DNA from: an uncultured Glaciecola sp.
GTDB lineage: Bacteria > Pseudomonadota > Gammaproteobacteria > Enterobacterales > Alteromonadaceae
Reading direction: 5' to 3'
NCBI GenBank assembly: GCA_947496235.1
Contig: CANMCE010000013.1
Coordinates: 1-64,000, forward strand
Length of the DNA: 64,000 bases
Under the pieces are notes generated by a model. The model did no database searches. It was not told where the DNA came from and worked only from the letters and a program-made list of their open reading frames with translations. The position numbers were made by a program, and so were the translations under genes. Shown in pieces: positions 25,822 to 34,583 of the stretch; within the stretch, counting starts at the first letter, position 1; each line of letters opens with the position of its first letter.

Positions 25822-26406
25822 ATGATGTTAGGAAATATTGTTAGGGTTATTACTTCACCTTTTGCCACACAAGGACGCTTTGTTGATAAAGCAGAGCGTC
25901 ACCAAAAGGTAGTGCAAATACTTTATGAAAAACATGCCGATGCTATTTTTCATTTTCTCTTGACCATAAGCACCCATGCAACGGCACAAGATATTTCGCA
26001 ACAACTTTGGCTCAAATTATTAGAAAATCCCGATATTATTAAACGTCAGAACAACTTTGTAGCTTATATGTTTACCGCAGCCAGAAACGCAGTGATAGAT
26101 GAATACAAACGAAATAATAGGCTCACTGAACTTGATACCTCTTCTATGGAAACAAGCTCTATAGTTCACTCAGAAAATATAGACGATGTATTTGACAACG
26201 CATTATGCAACTTGCCCTTTTATCAACGTGAAGCTTTTTGCTTACAGCAAGAAGGTTTTAGTTTGCAAGAGATCGCTAACATTACCCATACAGAAAAAGA
26301 AACAGTGAAAACCCGGCTTCGATATGCGCGAAGTCAATTACAGCAAAGTTTAGCCGGTCTTTATCCTGATTCTACTAATGTTAAAAGCACTGAGGTGAAA
26401 AGATGA
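25822..26406 (+). CDS. ECF-type RNA polymerase sigma factor
   Basis: This 194-residue sigma-70-family protein contains region 2 at about residues 28-95 (DISQQLWLKLLENPD, FTAARNAVIDEYKR) and region 4 at about 125-180 (LPFYQREAFCLQQEGFSLQEIA, TVKTRLRYARSQL). The form recalls FecI-like iron-signalling sigmas. It lies 12 bp after tonB, and its stop overlaps the next gene by 4 bp (ATGA). The downstream partner is not a recognisable FecR. Confidence 0.9.
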   Translation: MMLGNIVRVITSPFATQGRFVDKAERHQKVVQILYEKHADAIFHFLLTISTHATAQDISQQLWLKLLENPDIIKRQNNFVAYMFTAARNAVIDEYKRNNRLTELDTSSMETSSIVHSENIDDVFDNALCNLPFYQREAFCLQQEGFSLQEIANITHTEKETVKTRLRYARSQLQQSLAGLYPDSTNVKSTEVKR

Positions 26407-27008
26407 GTGACCATAATTCTCAAAAAGACGCTTTATCATCTCTGTACCAAAAGAGGAAAAAGCAACACTTGGCGCCTGAGAATTTAAAGCGCCGAGTATT
26501 CAACCATACCAACCAGAAACAAGATACTGGTTACTCTCTATTTTCGAATAAAAACCGTATTGTTTTAGCCTCTCTGGCAGTGGTGTTTGCTATCGCGTTT
26601 CTGCAATTACCTTCATTTAAAAACCAGCAGGCCCAATCTCCTTTGCTAATAGTGGAAGTGCATAGTTTAGCTGGGGAAAAAACCTCTATTGCTCAAGCTC
26701 ACCGCATTGAATACGAAAATTTACAGCAAAACCTAATTTTACGTCAGGATGCAAATAGAATTGCACATCAGCAACGAATGAGAGTGCTGGATACATCAGA
26801 TGGCATTACCTTAGTGGATTGCAATGCACAAGCTATTCAAATTACCCGTTCTTTATTAGATAGCCTTAACCAGAGTACTGAGACGGGTTCAATAGATACT
26901 AAACTTGCTAAAGGTAATATACTTGATTTGGGATTTGACGCGGGAGGCCATATTATAGCGGTCTCTTCTGCAGGAAATGCAGAGTTTTGCCCAGAGACCG
27001 CCGAATAA
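26403..27008 (+). CDS. Single-pass membrane protein, candidate anti-sigma partner
   Basis: I do not recognise this 201-residue protein by family. It has a basic cytoplasmic N-terminus (about 1-50, with KRRKKQHLAPENLKRRVF-like content), one membrane helix at about 51-67 and a periplasmic part with two cysteines (VDCNAQ and EFCPE). The 4-bp overlap with the ECF sigma gene and the topology fit an anti-sigma or sigma-regulating protein. It lacks the FecR and zinc-ASD (HxxxCxxC) signatures. It is convergent with ffh, with a 16-bp gap. Confidence 0.75.
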   Translation: MSDHNSQKDALSSLYQKRKKQHLAPENLKRRVFNHTNQKQDTGYSLFSNKNRIVLASLAVVFAIAFLQLPSFKNQQAQSPLLIVEVHSLAGEKTSIAQAHRIEYENLQQNLILRQDANRIAHQQRMRVLDTSDGITLVDCNAQAIQITRSLLDSLNQSTETGSIDTKLAKGNILDLGFDAGGHIIAVSSAGNAEFCPETAE

Positions 27009-27024
27009 GGTGAGCTAGTTGAAC

Positions 27025-28413
27025 CTAACGTTTTGGTGGGAAACCGCCAAAACCACCGCCCATTCCGCCTGGTGGCATCATGCCGCCCATGCCACGCATC
27101 ATTTTCTTCATATTACCGCCACCCATTTTTTTCATCATCTTTTGCATTTGAGTGAATTGTTTTAGTAGTCGGTTTACATCTTGAATTTGCGTACCCGACC
27201 CAGCAGCGATACGTTTTTTTCGAGAGCCTTTAATCACGTCGGGGCGCTGTCTTTCGCCTGGCGTCATAGAGTTGATAATGGCTTCCATTTGAGTGAACTG
27301 TTTGTCATTAGCTTGTTCTTTAATCTTAGCTGACATGCCACCCATCCCAGGCAACTTGTCCATTAACGACATCATACCGCCCATGTTGCGCATTTGCTCT
27401 AGTTGTTCTTTAAAATCTTGCAGGTCAAAACCTTTACCTTTTTGTACTTTCTTAGCCAAGCGTTCAGCTTTGGAGCGATCGACTTTACGTTCAACTTCTT
27501 CAATTAAGCTAAGGACATCCCCCATTCCCAAAATACGAGATGCAATACGCTGAGGATGGAAAGGTTCAAGGGCATCTAGTTTTTCACCCATACCAAGGAA
27601 TTTAATGGGTTTTCCTGTGATATGTTTAACTGAAAGCGCTGCCCCGCCTCGTGCATCACCATCGGCTTTGGTTAGAATTACACCCGTTAAAGGTAGCGCT
27701 TCGTTGAAGGCTTTAGCCGTATTAGCAGCATCTTGACCTGTCATAGCGTCAACAACAAACAAGGTTTCGACTGGATTTACAGCGGCGTGAAGGTGTTTAA
27801 TTTCCTCCATCATTTTTTCATCAACGGCAAGTCGACCAGCGGTATCCACTATGAGCACATCAATAAACTTAAGCTTTGCGTGGGCGATTGCTGCATTCAC
27901 GATATCCACCGGCTTTTGCATAATAGTCGAAGGATAAAATTCTACGTCAACTTCATTCGCCAAGGTTTCTAGCTGTTTAATAGCTGCAGGTCGATAAACG
28001 TCAGCACTGACCACTAGTACTTTTTTCTTTTCTCGCTCTTTTAGATATTTTGAAAGCTTACCCACACTGGTGGTTTTACCTGCACCTTGTAAGCCCGCCA
28101 TCATAATTACGGCTGGCGGTTGAGCGTTTAAATTTAAACCGACAGTTTCAGCGCCCAACACTTGTTCAAGTTCAGTTTGAACAATTTTAATAAACATTTG
28201 CCCAGGTTTTAGGCTTTTACTGACCTCAACACCTAGTGCTCTTTCTTTCACTCTGGCGATAAAATCTTTAACAACTGGTAAAGCAACATCACCTTCAAGT
28301 AGCGCCATACGCACTTCTCGCAAGGTATCTTTAATGTTGTCTTCGGTGAGTCTTCCTTTGCCACTAATATTTTTTAGTGTCTGGCCTAATTTATCCGTTA
28401 AATTCTGAAACAT
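27025..28413 (-). CDS. ffh: Signal recognition particle protein Ffh
   Basis: Ffh is the SRP GTPase that binds 4.5S RNA and signal sequences. The 462-residue product has the N domain (about 1-90), the G domain with GLQGAGKTTSVGKL, DTAGR and TKADGDARGG, and a Met-rich M domain that ends in a run of Gly/Met/Pro. Length is normal. It is divergent from ypjD, as is common in gammaproteobacteria. Confidence 0.98.
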   Translation of the reverse strand: MFQNLTDKLGQTLKNISGKGRLTEDNIKDTLREVRMALLEGDVALPVVKDFIARVKERALGVEVSKSLKPGQMFIKIVQTELEQVLGAETVGLNLNAQPPAVIMMAGLQGAGKTTSVGKLSKYLKEREKKKVLVVSADVYRPAAIKQLETLANEVDVEFYPSTIMQKPVDIVNAAIAHAKLKFIDVLIVDTAGRLAVDEKMMEEIKHLHAAVNPVETLFVVDAMTGQDAANTAKAFNEALPLTGVILTKADGDARGGAALSVKHITGKPIKFLGMGEKLDALEPFHPQRIASRILGMGDVLSLIEEVERKVDRSKAERLAKKVQKGKGFDLQDFKEQLEQMRNMGGMMSLMDKLPGMGGMSAKIKEQANDKQFTQMEAIINSMTPGERQRPDVIKGSRKKRIAAGSGTQIQDVNRLLKQFTQMQKMMKKMGGGNMKKMMRGMGGMMPPGGMGGGFGGFPPKR

Positions 28414-28545
28414 AAAATTACTAATTGTGTATGCAAAAATCTTAAGATGGAGTATACAATAAACACAATCAGAAACTAACCTTTGCGTTGAATTAACAAT
28501 AGATTATTATCTGTAGTTCATAATCGATAGGATTTATACGTCGCA

Positions 28546-29346
28546 ATGACATTATTACAACTTACATCGGGCTTAAGCATTCTCTGCTACTTAGCGTCTA
28601 GCGGTTTATTGGTCCGTCGTTTTTTCAGTCATACCTTGCAAAGCGCAAAAAAACCCATTGGTGTGCTTTTAATGGGTATCATATGTCATTTAGTGTTGAT
28701 TGTTTTTGCCATCGCTCACAATCAGGGTGAAAAACTTAGCTTAACCTTTGTGCTTTTAGTCATCGCTTGGTTAATTTCGTTTAGTATGTTTGTGGCCAAT
28801 AAATATATTCGCAATCTAGTCTTTTTGCCTATTGTCAGCCTGAGCGCTGCTATTTTCGTTAGCCTGTACGCTTTGTTCCCTATTACCACTGGTATAGATG
28901 CTAATATGAGTAGCGGTATGATAGTGCACATTAGTTTATCGATGTTGGCATTTGGTTTCTTAGGTATTTCAGCACTATACGCCTTACAATTGAGTTATAT
29001 TAACTATCAGCTTAAACATAAACGACATTCATTACTCAAAGATGATCTACCACCGCTAATGGCGGTGGAAGAAATTCTCTACAAATTGATGACGGTTGGC
29101 TCAGTGATATTAGCGGCGGCGCTAATATCCGGTTTTGCTTTTGTACCTTCCATGCTTGCGCATGGATATGCTCACAAAACAATTCTTTCTACCCTCGCCC
29201 TTTGCATTTTTGCTGGCGCACTTATTTATCATAAAATCCGTGGGCTTCGAGCCCGCACTGCAGTATGGATAAATATCATTGGTGTTAGCGTTTTAGCTTT
29301 GAGCTATTTTGGCTCACGTCTGGTGCAAGAGTTTCTTCTTGGATAA
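28546..29346 (+). CDS. ypjD: YpjD-like CcsA-family membrane protein
   Basis: This 266-residue integral membrane protein has about eight hydrophobic helices and belongs to the cytochrome-c assembly (CcsA/HemX-like) fold family. E. coli YpjD (CorE), between ffh and yfjD, is the positional equivalent. It has been linked to cobalt/magnesium homeostasis with CorB-type proteins in Salmonella rather than to cytochrome assembly. The corB-like gene follows after 62 bp. Confidence 0.85.
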   Translation: MTLLQLTSGLSILCYLASSGLLVRRFFSHTLQSAKKPIGVLLMGIICHLVLIVFAIAHNQGEKLSLTFVLLVIAWLISFSMFVANKYIRNLVFLPIVSLSAAIFVSLYALFPITTGIDANMSSGMIVHISLSMLAFGFLGISALYALQLSYINYQLKHKRHSLLKDDLPPLMAVEEILYKLMTVGSVILAAALISGFAFVPSMLAHGYAHKTILSTLALCIFAGALIYHKIRGLRARTAVWINIIGVSVLALSYFGSRLVQEFLLG

Positions 29347-29408
29347 TGGTTATTATTTTGGCAATATCTGTGCAGCATCAAGCTTTTTTACTTCAAGGGA
29401 CAAGTTAA

Positions 29409-30701
29409 TTGGACCAGCTATCTGATACAACGTTAATTACAACTCTCGTAATTCTTATCATTCTCTCTGCGTATTTCTCAAGTTCGGAAACCGGCTTGAT
29501 GAGCATAAACCGCTATCGTCTTAAGCACTTGTCTAATGAGGGACACAAAGGTGCATTGCGAGTACAGACCCTTTTAGAGCGTCCAGATCGCTTAATCGGC
29601 TTAATTCTCATTGGAAATAATCTGGTCAACATCGGCGCAGCAACCATTGCTACTGAACTTTGTTTTAGATGGTTCGGGGATTTTTACGGTCCTTTAGTTG
29701 CTACCTTTGGTTTAACCTTAATTGTATTGGTGTTCGCTGAAGTTACTCCGAAAACCTATGCGGCCTTATATCCTGAAAAAATTGCTTTCCCAAGTTCAAT
29801 TTTATTACTGCCCTTAGCCATCATAATGACCCCTTTGGTTAAAGGCGTAAATGCAATTACTAACGGTATTCTCATGCTGTTTAGAATGAATCCTGTTGAT
29901 AGCGCGGGCGATTCACTTAGCCGTGAAGAATTGCGTACAGTGGTTTATGAAGCTGGTAGTTTGATTCCGAAAAAACACCAAGACATGTTGATAAGTATTT
30001 TAGATTTAGAAAACGTTACTGCTGAGGACATCATGGTACCTCGTAGTGACATTTTTGCTATTGACGTGAATGATGACTGGAAAATTATTCAGAAAAAACT
30101 CACCCATGCTCAACACACGAGAGTGTTGTTATATCGTGACAGTATTGACGATGCGGTTGGCTTTATGCACGTTAGAGATGCGCTGCGCTTGTTATCCAAA
30201 GATCAATTTACCAAAGCCACTATGTTACGAGCGGTAAGAGAAATTTATTTTACCCCTGAATCTACACCGTTACATAAACTCATGTTCAAATTTCAACAAG
30301 AACGTGAACGCATTGGCTTGGTGGTAGATGAATATGGAGATATTCAAGGCTTAGTTACGTTAGAAGATATTCTTGAAGAGATTATTGGTGATTTCACTAC
30401 CAATATGGTGCCCGATTACAGCAAAGAAGCCATTGTGCAACAAGATGGAAGTTACCTTGTTGACGGCAGTGCAAACGTACGTGAATTGAATAAGGAACTG
30501 GGTTGGACGCTTCCAATGGACGGCCCCAAAACCTTAAACGGGTTAGTTCTTGAGTATTTAGAAGATATTCCAGAGAACAATATCAGTATTCGGCTTGCCG
30601 GTTATCCCATGGAAATTGTCGACATCAGCGGTAATATGATAAAAACCGTGAGAATAATGCCAGAATATTACAAAGAGCCCACATCCGAAACCGCAGAATA
30701 A
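29409..30701 (+). CDS. CNNM/CorC-family transporter, YfjD (CorB)-like
   Basis: This inner-membrane protein has an N-terminal DUF21 domain of about four helices (1-180), a CBS pair (about 205-330, starting VTAEDIMVPRSDIFAID) and a C-terminal CorC_HlyC domain (about 345-425). Family members take part in Mg/Co efflux or Mg uptake. The start is TTG 29409 with AAGGGA upstream, giving 430 residues. Synteny with ffh and ypjD matches E. coli yfjD. Confidence 0.92.
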   Translation: MDQLSDTTLITTLVILIILSAYFSSSETGLMSINRYRLKHLSNEGHKGALRVQTLLERPDRLIGLILIGNNLVNIGAATIATELCFRWFGDFYGPLVATFGLTLIVLVFAEVTPKTYAALYPEKIAFPSSILLLPLAIIMTPLVKGVNAITNGILMLFRMNPVDSAGDSLSREELRTVVYEAGSLIPKKHQDMLISILDLENVTAEDIMVPRSDIFAIDVNDDWKIIQKKLTHAQHTRVLLYRDSIDDAVGFMHVRDALRLLSKDQFTKATMLRAVREIYFTPESTPLHKLMFKFQQERERIGLVVDEYGDIQGLVTLEDILEEIIGDFTTNMVPDYSKEAIVQQDGSYLVDGSANVRELNKELGWTLPMDGPKTLNGLVLEYLEDIPENNISIRLAGYPMEIVDISGNMIKTVRIMPEYYKEPTSETAE

Positions 30702-30727
30702 GACACAGTGCAATGCATGAACAAAGA

Positions 30728-30910
30728 CTAACGAGCTAATTTTTTAGCTCTAGCTTTGTCCTTTATCACTTCTAACTTGCTGTTTAATTCAACTAATTTG
30801 TGCATAATGTTTTGCAGTTCCTCATCATCCTGAATATCAGAAGCCAGTACGTGCTGCTTTAACGCCATTTGCAACATTAATGGTAAAGATGATTGCGACA
30901 TAGTGGTCAA
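30728..30910 (-). CDS. Small conserved-looking protein of unknown function
   Basis: This is a 57- to 60-residue soluble, helical, charged protein (LPLMLQMALKQHVLASDIQDD... KLVELNSKLEVIKDKARAKK). It begins 7 bp after the sixA stop codon. AGGAG lies 4 bp before TTG 30910 and 13 bp before ATG 30901, so the start is unresolved. Tight placement behind sixA and the ribosome site support a real gene. Function is unknown. Confidence 0.6.
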   Translation of the reverse strand: MTTMSQSSLPLMLQMALKQHVLASDIQDDEELQNIMHKLVELNSKLEVIKDKARAKKLAR

Positions 30911-30917
30911 TTTACTC

Positions 30918-31406
30918 CTAGCTAATACTTTGTATCAATGCCAACTGAGTTCCTTGTTGGCTATCCACATCATAGTCAATAACGAGTATATCGGCAGTAG
31001 AAAAAATTCTTGCATTAAAACCACTACAAATCGCATCAGAAAATAGACTCACGAAAGGCATATGACTGACTAACAAGAGATTTTCTGGACAATCAGAACC
31101 TAAAGTAAGACCTTGAATATAATCTGTCGCTTGGCTAATATCTGCCTCTGGAGTAATGAGATCAGTGTCGAGTTTTCGACCGATTTGGATTTTCTTAGAA
31201 ACTTCCTGAAATGTTTGTTGTGTACGCAAGTAGGGACTAACCAATGCCAGCTCTATGATTGGCTTTTGCAAATCATTTTGCAGATATTCACTCAATCTTC
31301 GACCTGCAAAAGAGGCTTGAGTTTTCCCGAATCGCGTTAAACTGCGAGTTTCGTCTTCAGTATTATAGGCTTCAGCTTCGCCATGCCGCATGACAATTAA
31401 TTTCAT
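30918..31406 (-). CDS. sixA: Phosphohistidine phosphatase SixA
   Basis: This is a histidine-phosphatase-family enzyme that removes phosphate from phosphohistidine; in E. coli it acts on the nitrogen phosphotransferase system and ArcB. The 162-residue product opens MKLIVMRHGEAEAYN, with the catalytic RHGE motif at about residues 7-10, and has the second histidine in LLVSHMPFVS. Size is typical of SixA. Confidence 0.93.
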   Translation of the reverse strand: MKLIVMRHGEAEAYNTEDETRSLTRFGKTQASFAGRRLSEYLQNDLQKPIIELALVSPYLRTQQTFQEVSKKIQIGRKLDTDLITPEADISQATDYIQGLTLGSDCPENLLLVSHMPFVSLFSDAICSGFNARIFSTADILVIDYDVDSQQGTQLALIQSIS

Positions 31407-31571
31407 ATCATTCTTCTAAAGAAATTACCAAAATAGGCGCTATATCTAGCAATAGCCGTTCGATTTATCATTTTATCCATTAACGACTGGTCACAAGAAA
31501 CCTTTACTTCTATAGTATGCTTCCTGAGGTCCTAGTCTAAAAATCGAAATTAATTTTTAAAGGATACGGTA

Positions 31572-34244
31572 ATTTACACTAAAAAGTTAAAAAATAATCT
31601 CAGACTTGCGGTGCATACGCACAGTGATTCACCACATGCGTGCCTATCCTTTAGTGTTAAGTCTGGACGTTTTCATGAGAAAAATCAATGCTTTGGTTTT
31701 ACTCATTTGCTCGAGCATCTGATTTTCGCGCCGAACGAAAAATATTCAGAAGCAGGTTTTCTTATTAAAGAAGTTGAAAACCAACGAGGGGAAATAAACG
31801 CCTGGACAAGTGACTACACGTCAAATTTCCATCTGCGAATTCCAGTTGAATCTAGCTTAACTTTGACTGAAATCTTAATCAATAAGCTCTACTTTCCGCG
31901 TTTTGATCAAGCTAACTTAGAGACCGAAATTGCCGCCATTGATGCTGAGTTTAAAACTAAAATTCACGATGAAGAACGCAGGTTCAGGTCGGTACAACGA
32001 GTATTAGCAAATAAACAACACCCGTTTTCACGATTTGCACTTGGTAACGAACAGACGTTGGGCGAAGTGCCGGTTGAAGAACTCTGTAAGCAATTAGCGC
32101 AGTACCATAGTCAACACTTTTGCGCTGCCAACACAACATTGTGTATTAGCCTTCCTGATACTGCAGACAAAACCCAACCAGAATTTGAGCAATTGATAAA
32201 AAAGTTAATAGTCATTTGTGAGGACAAAATCCCAGAAGGCATTAACATTCCTGAATTAACCTTACCTGAATTATTTTCGGATCGAACTAAGGCTAAATTA
32301 GTATTCATAAGACCTACATTACCAGTAAATGGCATCATCATTAGTTACAGAATTGCTAAATCTAACAATGTCGAGGTTGATAATTGCGCCTTTACCATGC
32401 TTCAAGCAATGTTGGAGAGTAAACATCAATATGGTTTAGTGGATATCTTGACAGAAAAATATCTTATCCAAAATTTTACCATTACAAACGGTGTTGAAAG
32501 TGAAGGTGAAGAAGAGCTACAGATCAGAATATCCTTGCCAAATATAGTGATGTCAGACGATTTGCTATCGGATATCTACAATATTGTTGTTTCCTACTTG
32601 CGGTATTTACATGAACATCCGTTAGAAGAATGGCGCTATCGTGAAAAACAACGACAATTGGAACTATTGCACAAATTTAAGAAGACATCTTCGCCGCTAC
32701 AAGTCTGCATAGAGATAGCCGAAGGGTTGCAAAAAGCAGAAAATATCGAATCACAAGTTCCTATAAACCTTCATGATGAAGAGGTTAAGAATAGGTTTAA
32801 TCAAATAATTGATTACTTGATGCAGGCAGTGCCTTGGTTTTATGCGTTAACTAAACAGCATGAATATGCATTAACCACTGACTATTTTAATGTGCCCTAC
32901 GATGTTTGCCCAAGTACGATCACCTTAGAAAACTCTGTTACTGGTTTCAATATGCCACCGCAGAACAAGTATCTTCCTTCTTGTTTATTACCTTTCGTTC
33001 CACAAGCCGCGGTACCAGAAATCATCCAATGGCAACACGAAAAGTTAAGCATTAAATATTTTTACGCCCTCGAGGACCAAAAACCGTTAGGAGATATTTA
33101 TCTATCCGTGAATACGCCTGAAATGTTTGGCGATGCGAACAAAGCAATTAGCAAACGGTTATGGGTAGAAGCGCTGCAACAGTATCTAAATCGTTGCTTC
33201 TTTCAAACAGAAGCTGCTGGGTTGTATTTTCGTGTGTATGGACATCAACATGGGTTTAGTATCCACACTAGTGGTTTTACCGAAAAACAAATCCTACTAA
33301 TCATAGATATTTTAAATCATTGTCTCACTTTTTCATTGAGCGAAAATCAGTACCATCATTATGGTGAGATTGTCCGTAATAAGGTGAACAAAAGTTTATT
33401 ACAGAAACCTGTTAACCGGTTAATTTCACAACTAACATCAAGCGTTCATCCAGAAGTAATAGAGCCAGCATTTTTATTAGATGCCTTGGACAGCCTGACG
33501 TTTGACACCTTGGATCGTTTGCAACGAAATTACTTTAACGCAATATCTATAGAAGCCTTGTGCGTCGGCAACTGGCCCATGGCAATGGTAGATAACCTGA
33601 ATAAACACTTGTTACAACGGGTAAATGGTTGTGAATTATTTGAAAAGCCACAAACTGGCTATAAAAAAGTACATTGGGAACATATCCAACAAGTACCACT
33701 AACGCCTCCTCACGATAATGCTTATGTCATGTATTACGAAATTTATCAAGAACGACAGCCCGAGGATGAGTGCTTTAATATAGCCTTAGCGCTAATGCTA
33801 GAATCCATTTTGGCCCCCACCTTTTTTATTGAGATGCGTAATATTCGTCAACTCGGCTACACGGTTGGTGTGGGTTATAAGCCTATTAATCACAAAGCGG
33901 GCATAGTGTTTTACGCCCAATCGCCAAACATCACTCCTGAGGTCATTGCCGGTCATGTGCAAGATATCCTAGATGATATTTGCAAAGATGAAGCTGAAAT
34001 AAATGAAACACTCGGCCCCTTAAAGCAGCAACTGATGGCCCAAGTAAGCAACACACCCAAGAAAACAGCTGATTTAGCTCGCCATTTATGGCTGCATTTT
34101 GAAAGTGATAATCCATTAGCTTATGGTGAGAATCTCGCTAAGGCGATTCAGCAAATTAGCTTACAAGATGTAGTAATGCAAATTGAGAATATTTTACAGA
34201 ATAAACAACAGGTCATGCATTTATTCAGTAAAACAGGCAGCTAG
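31572..34244 (+). CDS. M16 (insulysin/pitrilysin) family zinc peptidase, probable AUU start
   Basis: This is a large zinc peptidase with the inverted HxxEH motif (FTHLLEHLIFAP) and a downstream Glu region (ETEIAAIDAEF). The four-part M16 layout of pitrilysin is present, with the C-terminal LGYTVGVGYKPI motif. Family homology begins before the first usual start codon (GTG 31611): the codons from 31572 encode YTKKLKNNLRLAV, matching the typical M16 opening. ATT 31572 lies 7 bp after AAAGGA (31559-31564), and the frame is closed upstream by a stop; no ATG, GTG or TTG is available. From ATT the protein has 890 residues. I see no signal peptide, so it is probably cytoplasmic. Confidence 0.87.
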   Translation: MYTKKLKNNLRLAVHTHSDSPHACLSFSVKSGRFHEKNQCFGFTHLLEHLIFAPNEKYSEAGFLIKEVENQRGEINAWTSDYTSNFHLRIPVESSLTLTEILINKLYFPRFDQANLETEIAAIDAEFKTKIHDEERRFRSVQRVLANKQHPFSRFALGNEQTLGEVPVEELCKQLAQYHSQHFCAANTTLCISLPDTADKTQPEFEQLIKKLIVICEDKIPEGINIPELTLPELFSDRTKAKLVFIRPTLPVNGIIISYRIAKSNNVEVDNCAFTMLQAMLESKHQYGLVDILTEKYLIQNFTITNGVESEGEEELQIRISLPNIVMSDDLLSDIYNIVVSYLRYLHEHPLEEWRYREKQRQLELLHKFKKTSSPLQVCIEIAEGLQKAENIESQVPINLHDEEVKNRFNQIIDYLMQAVPWFYALTKQHEYALTTDYFNVPYDVCPSTITLENSVTGFNMPPQNKYLPSCLLPFVPQAAVPEIIQWQHEKLSIKYFYALEDQKPLGDIYLSVNTPEMFGDANKAISKRLWVEALQQYLNRCFFQTEAAGLYFRVYGHQHGFSIHTSGFTEKQILLIIDILNHCLTFSLSENQYHHYGEIVRNKVNKSLLQKPVNRLISQLTSSVHPEVIEPAFLLDALDSLTFDTLDRLQRNYFNAISIEALCVGNWPMAMVDNLNKHLLQRVNGCELFEKPQTGYKKVHWEHIQQVPLTPPHDNAYVMYYEIYQERQPEDECFNIALALMLESILAPTFFIEMRNIRQLGYTVGVGYKPINHKAGIVFYAQSPNITPEVIAGHVQDILDDICKDEAEINETLGPLKQQLMAQVSNTPKKTADLARHLWLHFESDNPLAYGENLAKAIQQISLQDVVMQIENILQNKQQVMHLFSKTGS

Positions 34245-34247
34245 AAG

Positions 34248-34451
34248 CTAAGCGGCAAGATACTTTGAATTAAAGCCGATTGCCTTTCTAACTGTCATGT
34301 GTTTAGAAATTTCGAACATGGGAATTAATAGAGGTCCAAGCATAATTCCACCGACTAACCACTTTCTTTTCGCCATGCCGTGCACAACGGCTTCCACATA
34401 AAAATAGCTAGCCGATAAAACGAAAGAAATTAATAACAAAATGGTTAACAC
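34248..34451 (-). CDS. Small two-helix membrane protein, unknown
   Basis: The 67-residue product has two hydrophobic segments (about 2-22 and 33-50) joined by a basic loop (GMAKRKW), then a soluble tail. It starts at GTG 34451 behind a purine-rich GGGGCAGAG. It is convergent with the M16 gene, with a 3-bp gap. Function is unknown and I do not recognise a family. Confidence 0.55.
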   Translation of the reverse strand: MLTILLLISFVLSASYFYVEAVVHGMAKRKWLVGGIMLGPLLIPMFEISKHMTVRKAIGFNSKYLAA

Positions 34452-34531
34452 TAGTCTCTGCCCCTTTGATTAGCACAGTCATAGTATACTTTGTTTCTAC
34501 ATAAAAAGTATGAATAATGAGTATTAGGCAT

Positions 34532-34558
34532 AAAAAAAGCCGGAAAACCGGCTTTTTT
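34532..34558. terminator. Bidirectional terminator after fadJ
   Basis: AAGCCGG-4 nt-CCGGCTT has runs of six or more A/T on both sides. It terminates fadJ on the minus strand and would stop plus-strand transcripts as well. Confidence 0.88.
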
Positions 34559-34583
34559 GACAGTTAATTAACAAAATTAACAC

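Noticed and set aside
30721-30758. A two-part hairpin (ACAAAG...CTTTGT with GAGCTAA...TTAGCTC) as a terminator of the CorB-like gene
   Set aside because: It is not followed by a T-run and lies partly inside the small downstream gene, so I could not assign a role.
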